Below, piece by piece: positions 7,402 to 13,484 of a stretch of 23,951 bases of DNA; the stretch's first letter is position 1, and every line of letters begins with the position of its first letter. The stretch comes from an uncultured Ruminococcus sp. (GTDB lineage: Bacteria > Bacillota > Clostridia > Oscillospirales > Ruminococcaceae). Below the pieces are notes generated by a model, which was given only the letters and a program-made list of their open reading frames with translations, was not told the DNA's origin and made no database searches. The stretch covers positions 1 through 23,951 of the forward strand of contig CALEPT010000019.1 in NCBI GenBank assembly GCA_937910385.1, read 5' to 3'. The position numbers and the translations under genes were made by a program.

Positions 7402-8517
7402 ATGGATAATTCAATTAGGCTCTGCTGTCCATGCCATTTCGGGCTGGAAAGTGTGCTAAAATACGAAATATTAAAAATAGGCGGCACAGACCTAAAAGTC
7501 AGTGACGGAAAAATAAGCTTCACGGGCGATGAAAATATCATCGCCCGTGCGAATCTATGCCTGTCTGTAGCAGAGAGAGTCATGATCGAGCTCATTGAAT
7601 TCAGAGCTACCTCCTTCGAGGAGCTTTTTCAGGGAGTCCGTGCGATAGAGCTCGAACGATATATCGGCGAAAAGGATGCGTTCCCTGTAAAGGGATATTC
7701 TCTGAATTCCGCTCTCCACAGCGTCCCCGACTGTCAGTCTATAGTAAAAAAAGCTGCTGTTGAGCGACTGAAGGAAAAGTATGGGGTAAACTGGTTCGAG
7801 GAAACAGGCGCTACAGTACAGATAAAGTTCAGCATTTTAAAGGACATTGTGTCGGTTTATCTCGATACGAGCGGCATAGGTCTGCATAAACGCGGCTATC
7901 GGCGCAATTCAAATGCTGCCCCGATAAAGGAAACTCTTGCAGCAGGCATGATCGACCTTGCCCATGTTCGTTCTGATTCTGTTGTGTGCGACCCGTTTTG
8001 CGGAAGCGGCACTATCCTCATAGAATCAGCTCTCAAAGCTCTCAGGATAGCTCCCGGGATCAATAGACGTTTCGCAGCAGAAAAATGGAGTTCGATAAAC
8101 AGCTCGGTATGGCGCGAGGAACGAAGCCGCGCTATTGACAATGTTGACCGCAGTGCGAAGTTTCAGGGGATCGGCTTCGATATCGACGACAGCGCCGTTG
8201 CACTCGCACTCGATAATGCGCATAAAGCAGGCATAAAATCACGCCTGAAAATAGAACAGGCGGATATTTCGCAGTTCAGGCAGCCTGATAATTCGATAGT
8301 CATCTGCAATCCACCCTACGGCGAGCGTATGCTCGAGCTTCGCGAGGCAGAGGATATCTACCGCAAAATGGGAAAAGTTTTCGGAAAGGGCGGCGGACAA
8401 ACTTCATATATTATCTCCCCTCATGAACAGTTCGAGTCCTTCTTCGGCAGAAAAGCCGTAAAGCGCAGAAAGCTCTACAACGGTATGCTGAAATGCCAGC
8501 TCTATATGTATTTCTAA
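7402..8517 (+). CDS. ypsC: THUMP-domain class I SAM-dependent RNA methyltransferase (YpsC/RlmL-like)
   Basis: A 371-residue methyltransferase. Its family adds methyl groups to guanine N2 in rRNA (the RlmL N-terminal half in E. coli; YpsC in Bacillus). The start at 7402 is preferred: GGAG lies 9 bases upstream, and the ATG 15 bases earlier has the SD almost abutting it. The N-terminal half (about 1-155) carries the ferredoxin-like and THUMP modules for RNA binding. The catalytic half shows the SAM-binding motif DPFCGSGT (197-204), an acidic FDIDD strand (259-263) and the target-base motif NPPYGER (303-309), as in N2-guanine and N6-adenine methyltransferases. It begins 2 bases after the PBP stop codon, so it is translationally linked to it. 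The exact rRNA position cannot be told from sequence. Confidence 0.9.
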   Translation: MDNSIRLCCPCHFGLESVLKYEILKIGGTDLKVSDGKISFTGDENIIARANLCLSVAERVMIELIEFRATSFEELFQGVRAIELERYIGEKDAFPVKGYSLNSALHSVPDCQSIVKKAAVERLKEKYGVNWFEETGATVQIKFSILKDIVSVYLDTSGIGLHKRGYRRNSNAAPIKETLAAGMIDLAHVRSDSVVCDPFCGSGTILIESALKALRIAPGINRRFAAEKWSSINSSVWREERSRAIDNVDRSAKFQGIGFDIDDSAVALALDNAHKAGIKSRLKIEQADISQFRQPDNSIVICNPPYGERMLELREAEDIYRKMGKVFGKGGGQTSYIISPHEQFESFFGRKAVKRRKLYNGMLKCQLYMYF

Positions 8518-8527
8518 GGAGGAGCAA

Positions 8528-9874
8528 ATGGACACTATTCTCTTATTATTAAGCATTGCGATCATCATTCTTCTCATCATACTGATACTGCTTTTCGTGA
8601 AGAGCTCGGGCAATGAAACTGACCTGCGTGAGCTTGCGGATATGATAAAAAAGGATTCCACCAGCTCTGACAGAGAGCTTCGCGCAGAGATATCCTCCAA
8701 TATTCAAACGAGCGTAAACAGCCTCGGAAGTATGCTTAACATGAACCAGAAAAACTCCGGCGAAGCACAGTCAAAGCGTATTGATGACATGAGCTCGCAG
8801 ATAAGCTCAAAGCTCGCGGACATGGACAAGTTCCTTTCGCAGAAGCAGGAGGCTTCCGGCAATGCCATAAACGAGCAGCTCAAAATGCTCGAAAACCGCT
8901 TCAAGACCCTCGAGGCAAACAACGAGATGAAACTCGAGGCAATACGCTCGACAATGACGAAGCACCTCACCTCCATGCAGGATGAAAACAGTAAAAAGCT
9001 CGATGCAATACAGACTACCGTCAACGAGAAGCTTGAATCAAAGATGAATGAATCATTCAAACTCGTCAGCGATAGGCTCGAACAGGTATACAAGGGGCTC
9101 GGTGAAATGCAGTCTATCGCATCGGGCGTAGGCGATCTGAAAAAGGTTCTTTCTAACGTTAAAAACCGCGGTATCATCGGAGAGATACAGCTCGGAGCGA
9201 TATTGGAGGACATACTCTCGCCCGAGCAGTACGAGCGCGAAGCCGCTGTTGTTCCCCGCAGCAGCAACAGGGTAGAGTTCGCCGTTAAGCTGCCGGGAAA
9301 CGGCGAAGGCAGCTTCGTTTATCTGCCGATAGATTCAAAATTTCCCGGCGATACCTTTGCAGCCTTGCAGGACGCTTATGATTCAGGCAATGCCGAGGCT
9401 GTTTCCGAGGCTAAAAAACAGCTCAAAGCAGTAATAAAAAAATGTGCCAAGGACATAAGTGACAAGTATATCTCTCCCCCATATACTACGAATTTCGGTA
9501 TAATGTTCCTCCCGTTCGAGGGGCTTTATGCAGAGGTAGTAAACAGCGGATTGATAGAGACTCTCCAGCACGACTACAACGTAAACGTAACCGGACCCTC
9601 CACAATGGCGGCAATGCTCAATTCGCTGCAAATGGGCTTCCAGACCCTTGCAATACAGAAAAAGAGCAGCCAGGTCTGGGAGATCCTCGGAGCCGTAAAG
9701 ACAGAGTTCCAGAGCTTTGCAAAGGTTCTTGAGGATACTCAGAAGCATATAAAAAAGGTCGATGATGATCTTGAAAAGCTCGTAGGCGTCCGCACCCGTC
9801 AGATAAACCGTAAGCTCAGCTCAATAGAGGCTATTGGTACATCTGACCTGTCAGTTGATGAGGACGAGCAGTGA
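8528..9874 (+). CDS. rmuC: DNA recombination protein RmuC
   Basis: A 448-residue RmuC family protein. A single N-terminal transmembrane helix (about 3-25, isoleucine/leucine-rich) anchors it in the membrane. A long charged coiled coil (about 30-205) rich in Lys/Glu/Gln heptads follows, then the conserved RmuC core (about 210-425) with NRGIIGEIQLGAILEDIL, LPIDSKFPGD and TNFGIMFLPFEGLYAE. The core is predicted to have a PD-(D/E)XK nuclease-like fold; in E. coli RmuC limits inversions at short inverted repeats. AGGAGG is 5 bases before the ATG, and the gap to ypsC is 10 bases. The family is clear; the molecular activity is not well established. Confidence 0.95.
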   Translation: MDTILLLLSIAIIILLIILILLFVKSSGNETDLRELADMIKKDSTSSDRELRAEISSNIQTSVNSLGSMLNMNQKNSGEAQSKRIDDMSSQISSKLADMDKFLSQKQEASGNAINEQLKMLENRFKTLEANNEMKLEAIRSTMTKHLTSMQDENSKKLDAIQTTVNEKLESKMNESFKLVSDRLEQVYKGLGEMQSIASGVGDLKKVLSNVKNRGIIGEIQLGAILEDILSPEQYEREAAVVPRSSNRVEFAVKLPGNGEGSFVYLPIDSKFPGDTFAALQDAYDSGNAEAVSEAKKQLKAVIKKCAKDISDKYISPPYTTNFGIMFLPFEGLYAEVVNSGLIETLQHDYNVNVTGPSTMAAMLNSLQMGFQTLAIQKKSSQVWEILGAVKTEFQSFAKVLEDTQKHIKKVDDDLEKLVGVRTRQINRKLSSIEAIGTSDLSVDEDEQ

Positions 9875-10542
9875 AAAGCTCAATATCCCGCAGAATAATG
9901 CATTTTCTTTATCCAACACGGTGTCCCGTCTGCGGCGAATTGATAGGATATGACGAGTGGTTTTGTACAGGCTGTGCTGATAAGCTGACTCCCTACAGCG
10001 GAGATTTCCGCATTGAAGCTGCTGAAAGCTTTTCTGCTGCATTTGAGTACGATGATAATATCACTCCTGCTGTTATGCTTTTGAAAAGGGGCGTTTGCGG
10101 TAATGCAGACTTTGCTCTCGGCGGAGCTCTTGCCGATGTCCTGAAGGAAAATGGGATCGCAGAGCGTGCGGACGTTATTGTACCGGTGCCGATGTACCGT
10201 TCCGACGAGCGCAAAAGGGGCTATAATCAGGCAGAGCTCATCGCAAAAGTGCTCTCGCGCCGGCTCGGGATAGAACTATGCAGGGATGCAGCTGTGAAGC
10301 TTCGCCCTACGGCAGAGCAGAAAACTCTTGACCGAGTGGGAAGGGAGATAAATCTCAGGAACGCTTTTGCGGTCGCACTGCCGGAAGTTATCACCGAAAA
10401 AAGGATACTTATCGTAGATGATGTTTGTACTACCGGAGCTACAATGGCAGAGCTGACATCTATCCTTCTGGACAATGGTGCTGCCTCGGCACACTGTGCA
10501 AGCTGCTGTAAAACTCCGCTCAAAAATAAGAACAAAATATAA
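9871..10542 (+). CDS. comF: ComF family phosphoribosyltransferase-like protein
   Basis: A 223-residue protein starting with GTG that overlaps the rmuC stop by four bases (GTGA). The N-terminus has a double-zinc-knuckle-like motif, Cys18-x2-Cys21 and Cys32-x2-Cys35. The C-terminal domain is a type I phosphoribosyltransferase fold: the PVPMYRSDERKRGYNQAELIA block (105-125) and a PRPP-binding loop VDDVCTTGAT (182-191) are both intact. ComF/GntX proteins are linked with DNA uptake and recombination in competent bacteria. Placing it next to rmuC fits a DNA-processing role, but no other competence gene is in the window. It is the last gene of the operon, with hairpins downstream. Confidence 0.93.
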   Translation: MKSSISRRIMHFLYPTRCPVCGELIGYDEWFCTGCADKLTPYSGDFRIEAAESFSAAFEYDDNITPAVMLLKRGVCGNADFALGGALADVLKENGIAERADVIVPVPMYRSDERKRGYNQAELIAKVLSRRLGIELCRDAAVKLRPTAEQKTLDRVGREINLRNAFAVALPEVITEKRILIVDDVCTTGATMAELTSILLDNGAASAHCASCCKTPLKNKNKI

Positions 10543-10630
10543 AGAGAAAAAAGCTGCCGGTTTAAGGTATCAACGTTAAAACCGCGATGTATGCAAGAAT
10601 GCAAAATAATTTTGGATACTCCTCCCACTA

Positions 10631-10659
10631 AGTTTCAGGAATTTCTGAAACTGCTTATT
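10631..10659 (+). terminator. Probable terminator after comF
   Basis: Perfect 8-bp stem AGTTTCAG (10631-10638), six-base loop GAATTT and CTGAAACT (10645-10652), followed by GCTTATTT. It is AT-rich, with only a short and broken T run, so termination strength is uncertain. Confidence 0.5.
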
Positions 10660-10679
10660 TAAACGATATAAAGCAGAAA

Positions 10680-10701
10680 GCGGCAGCCTCATGGCTGCCG
10701 C
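10680..10701. terminator. GC-rich hairpin between convergent comF and deacetylase genes
   Basis: Perfect 9-bp stem GCGGCAGCC (10680-10688), loop TCAT, GGCTGCCGC (10693-10701). It begins 5 bases past the stop of the minus-strand deacetylase gene and is the most stable structure between the two convergent genes. There is no long T run on either side; it probably serves as terminator or 3' end stabiliser for both strands. Confidence 0.65.
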
Positions 10702-10706
10702 TAAAT

Positions 10707-11993
10707 TTACATATTTTTAAGAATAAGTCTGCGCATAAGCACAAGGTCAAATACATCTATCCTCTCATCACTGCACAAGTCACCGGCTTTCCAGCTTTTC
10801 AGCGTACCGCTTCCAAGCAGGAACTGCTGCATTGAGACAAGGTCGGCTACATTGAATGCACCGTCGGCATTCACATCACCTGCAACAGTTTCTGTTCCCG
10901 TATTGTCATTGACCAGAATATCTACGCTTGTCATAGTCATCGTGCCGGTCGTGGAGGCAGTTACCGTTATGCGGTCAAGATCTGTATATCCTATCTTCAG
11001 ATCGTCCAGTGCAGACTGTATGTCACTTGCAAGAAAGCACGCTGTATCACCGTTGGAATAGAAGGGCTGAACCTGCTGCCAGATCGCAGTTCCCGACCAT
11101 TTCTGCAACGCAATTATAGGCGGATCAGAACAGGAATACTTTACTTCTATTGCATAGCTCTCGCCGAGCTCTTTCAGCTCAGTTCCGTCAATAACTGCAA
11201 TATCGCTCCAGCCAGCCCAACTGCTTGCTCCGACAGCCTCACCAGTGAAAATATTTTTGTAGTGAGTGTAGCCGCTGCACGGATATTTTGCAACAATGGT
11301 GTATATCATATTCTGCTTCGGAGTTTCGCCCTGCCGCTGAAAAAGTTCGGTCAGAGTAACAAATTCATAGCCTTGACTTACAAGCTGCGGCATGACTATT
11401 TTAAGTGCCTCAACCGTCTGACTGTTTCCGGCAGCGTCATGGAGAAGCACGATAACTCCGTCTCTTGCACCGTTCATGATATATTCGGCACGCTCCTGCG
11501 CCGTTACATTTTCCATGTAATCCTGACAATCGATACCGCAGATAAACGGCAGCTCGATATTGTCATACATGGCCTGGCTAACATCAATAAACGGCGGACG
11601 AAAGAACTTTGTAGGCTCACCCGTTATCTCCGTGACCTTTTCGTCAACATAGGCTATCTCAGCCTTTATGTCCTCAGGACTCATCGACCCCATATTGGAG
11701 TGAGTTTTAGAGTGATTGTCGATCTCGCAGCCCATGTCATAGGCGCGCTTCACGGACTTTGCACTATCATCGTTGATGTTTGTTCCAATGAGAAAAAAAG
11801 ATGCCTTTGCATTGTACTCCTCCAGAATGTCAAGCACCTCGTTGGTCGTCGTTGTGTTCGGTCCGTCATCAAAGGTCAGCGCGATCAGCTTTGTTTCAGT
11901 GTCGGCAGCGTCGGTCTTCTGAACCGGCATGACCGGCAGCATCAGCGCAAATGCAGCCGCTGCAGCTATAGCTTTCATAAGTATATTTTTCAT
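10707..11993 (-). CDS. Secreted CE4 polysaccharide deacetylase with middle beta-rich module and dockerin
   Basis: A 428-residue secreted enzyme. The signal peptide is about 1-30. The NodB/CE4 domain (about 34-222) has TFDDGP (40-45, Asp43), the metal ligands His94 and His98 in HSKTH, RPPF (132-135) and LLHD (183-186, catalytic His185), so it should remove acetyl groups from xylan, chitin-like glycans or peptidoglycan. Residues about 228-362 form a Trp- and Tyr-rich beta module (SSWAGWS, ALQKWSGTAIWQQV) that looks like a carbohydrate-binding domain; I cannot place its family. A dockerin (371-427) follows, with loops beginning at Asp373 and Asp405; the second loop has Cys407 at a usual Asn/Asp position. 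AGAGG lies 7 bases before the ATG. With a dockerin, plant xylan is the likeliest target. The substrate is an inference. Confidence 0.92.
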   Translation of the reverse strand: MKNILMKAIAAAAAFALMLPVMPVQKTDAADTETKLIALTFDDGPNTTTTNEVLDILEEYNAKASFFLIGTNINDDSAKSVKRAYDMGCEIDNHSKTHSNMGSMSPEDIKAEIAYVDEKVTEITGEPTKFFRPPFIDVSQAMYDNIELPFICGIDCQDYMENVTAQERAEYIMNGARDGVIVLLHDAAGNSQTVEALKIVMPQLVSQGYEFVTLTELFQRQGETPKQNMIYTIVAKYPCSGYTHYKNIFTGEAVGASSWAGWSDIAVIDGTELKELGESYAIEVKYSCSDPPIIALQKWSGTAIWQQVQPFYSNGDTACFLASDIQSALDDLKIGYTDLDRITVTASTTGTMTMTSVDILVNDNTGTETVAGDVNADGAFNVADLVSMQQFLLGSGTLKSWKAGDLCSDERIDVFDLVLMRRLILKNM

Positions 11994-12045
11994 GTTTCTA
12001 CCTCTTGCTTTTATTCTAAGACAAATTCACTGTCGCTATTTACAC

Positions 12046-12564
12046 TCACTCGACCCAGTAAACATATTTGTCCTTGCGGGGAGAAGCATCAGGCTGGTCG
12101 CAGTCTGCATATCCGAGGATACAGTGTCCGATCCCCTCGTAATCACCCTCGATACCAAGACTTCTGAGAAGTTCCCTGCCCTCCTCAGACTCGAACTCCT
12201 CCTTCGCTCGGTGTATCCAACAGCTTGAAATTCCGTAAGAGTGTGCGGCATGCATGAGATTCCCCATTACAAGACTTCCGTCATAAATGTACGTCGGCTT
12301 ATTCTTGTCTGCGAGCACGATGAGCACTGTCGGTGCTCCATAGAACGGATCCATCGATGAGCCCATTATCTTAGCATTCAGCGCAGAAAGGCGGTCGCGT
12401 AGATCTTTATTCGTAACCGCGATTATAATCGGTGACTGACGGTTCATACCGGTCGCAGCGTAGGTGCCAGCCTCGATTATCTTTTCGATAACGTCTTTCG
12501 GAACTCCTTCAGGCTTGTATTTGCGTATGCTTCTTCTTGTCATCATGTTTTCAATAGCTTCCAT
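12046..12564 (-). CDS. Nitroreductase family FMN oxidoreductase
   Basis: A 172-residue nitroreductase-fold protein (PF00881), near the shorter end for the family. The N-terminal FMN-phosphate motif is TRRSIRKYK (9-17). AGTYAATGMNRQSP (32-45) supplies the FMN contacts; GSLVMGNLMHAAHSYGISSCWI (95-116) is the central helix and strand. The C-terminal GYADCDQ strand (151-157) is present. Such enzymes reduce nitro compounds, quinones or flavins with NAD(P)H; the natural substrate is unknown. GGAGGT lies 6 bases upstream of the ATG. It stands alone behind its own promoter, divergent from the small orphan gene. Confidence 0.92.
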   Translation of the reverse strand: MEAIENMMTRRSIRKYKPEGVPKDVIEKIIEAGTYAATGMNRQSPIIIAVTNKDLRDRLSALNAKIMGSSMDPFYGAPTVLIVLADKNKPTYIYDGSLVMGNLMHAAHSYGISSCWIHRAKEEFESEEGRELLRSLGIEGDYEGIGHCILGYADCDQPDASPRKDKYVYWVE

Positions 12565-12617
12565 AATATTACCTCCATATTTTAATTATCCTACTCAGTG
12601 CAGTATATCTCAATCAT

Positions 12618-12648
12618 ATTATACACCCAAGCACTGATGTAAAGTCAA
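12618..12648 (-). promoter_or_regulatory. Promoter of the nitroreductase gene
   Basis: Minus-strand TTGACT (12643-12648) and perfect TATAAT (12618-12623) separated by 19 bases, longer than the optimal 17, which suggests either a weak promoter or one helped by an activator (MerR-type regulators use 19-base spacers). No clear dyad was found in the spacer. Confidence 0.6.
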
Positions 12649-12730
12649 TAGTTTCCATAAGTTTTATAGAACTGCACAATTGCTCGCATACACTTTTGTG
12701 CACTCTGCATCATTATCTTGAAAATGTATG

Positions 12731-12759
12731 TTGTACTCCATCACGAGATGTGTTATAAT
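12731..12759 (+). promoter_or_regulatory. Promoter of the 66-aa orphan gene
   Basis: TTGTAC (12731-12736), a 17-base spacer and TATAAT (12754-12759) preceded by TGT, an extended -10. It lies 41 bases upstream of the chosen ATG at 12801 and is divergent from the nitroreductase promoter. Confidence 0.75.
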
Positions 12760-12800
12760 AGTATCAGATTTACTGCGCCAAATGAATGAAAGGTCACACT

Positions 12801-13001
12801 ATGAGAATTTTTAAACACCCCTTTCCCCTGCCTATCCCCATCCCTTTCACAGCCGGAGATATTAAGATAGAATCCAACACCTACAACGGCGAAAAGACTA
12901 TCGGCTTTTATGATAAGTCCACAAAGAAGCTTATGTATGCCGAAATTGTACGCTCCGAAAAGGACGTTCAGGCGTTTTACACGAAAGTACGGCGTGGATA
13001 A
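12801..13001 (+). CDS. Small basic hypothetical protein (66 aa)
   Basis: I do not recognise this family. The 66-residue product begins MRIFKHPFPLPIPIPFTAGD, an unusually proline- and phenylalanine-rich start without a clear signal peptide, followed by a soluble, charged alpha/beta-like segment ending in a basic KVRRG tail. The start at 12801 has AAAGG 7 bases upstream; an ATG five codons earlier lacks one. A strong promoter precedes it, and codon use looks like that of its neighbours, so it is likely expressed. The 9-base word ACTGCGCCA occurs just before the SD (12772-12780) and again 5 bases after the stop (13006-13014). No partner gene shares its operon. Confidence 0.65.
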   Translation: MRIFKHPFPLPIPIPFTAGDIKIESNTYNGEKTIGFYDKSTKKLMYAEIVRSEKDVQAFYTKVRRG

Positions 13002-13227
13002 GTAAACTGCGCCATGCTATATATTATACAGGACCGCATGACTGCTCGCACGGCATGAGCACGACAAAAAAGCGCAGTACGATCGAGTTGAGCCGACTGA
13101 TCGCAGCTGATATTATACCGATTGTCACAAGATATAAGCAAAAGCAAATAGCACTATAACAAACACTGTGAGAGATCCGACTCCACTGAAGAGTAACCGC
13201 CTAATAACATACCACCCATAAATAAAC
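13002..13227. other. Intergenic stretch without recognisable genes
   Basis: About 225 bases after the small orphan gene. It holds the second copy of ACTGCGCCA (13006-13014), an inverted GCGCAGTA (13072-13079), a short TGCTC/GAGCA hairpin around 13043-13061 and two AT-rich TATTATA words. I see no open frame with a ribosome binding site and no RNA gene. Confidence 0.5.
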
Positions 13228-13253
13228 AATCCCCGAGCTACGGCTCGGGGATT
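13228..13253. terminator. Very stable UACG-tetraloop hairpin terminator
   Basis: Perfect 11-bp stem AATCCCCGAGC (13228-13238), loop TACG, GCTCGGGGATT (13243-13253). The closing C(UACG)G is a UNCG tetraloop, known for extreme stability. It lies between the small orphan gene and the IS66 remnant; A-rich sequence upstream and ACTTATATT downstream allow termination on either strand. Confidence 0.75.
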
Positions 13254-13255
13254 AC

Positions 13256-13417
13256 TTATATTGCTTTACATATTTTCTGCACAGAGCTATTCCAAGGAAG
13301 AAGCTCTTCCAGAATATCCGGATTTGTCAAGAATGTCATACTTGGCAGTACAGTGAGAAGCAGTTCAAAATACTTGAAAACATCAAGTCAGTTTGCTTTT
13401 GCAGTTTCTACGATAGC
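13256..13417 (-). pseudogene. IS66-family transposase C-terminal remnant
   Basis: Translating the minus strand from 13417 gives AIVETAKAN, an in-frame TGA (13388-13390), then LDVFKYFELLLTVLPSM and finally an EELLPWNSS stretch before a natural TAA at 13256-13258. This is the hallmark C-terminal element of IS66 transposases (ETAKANGL...YF...LP...LLPW). The TGA replaces the usual Gly codon, and a TAG lies just upstream at 13418-13420. Nothing of the catalytic DDE domain precedes it. It is a decayed, inactive scar marking past insertion at the left edge of the accessory region. Confidence 0.8.
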
Positions 13418-13484
13418 CTAATTCCCTTGATATTATAGCAGATTCATTCACTTTTTGCATTTGACATGGTGTGCTGGAGAAACT

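Noticed and set aside
7023..7595. Minus-strand open frames opposite the Gly-Asp repeat (Arg/His- and Ala-rich proteins)
   Set aside because: They are mirror products of the GC-rich 15-bp repeat; no ribosome binding sites, and the plus-strand PBP frame is certain.
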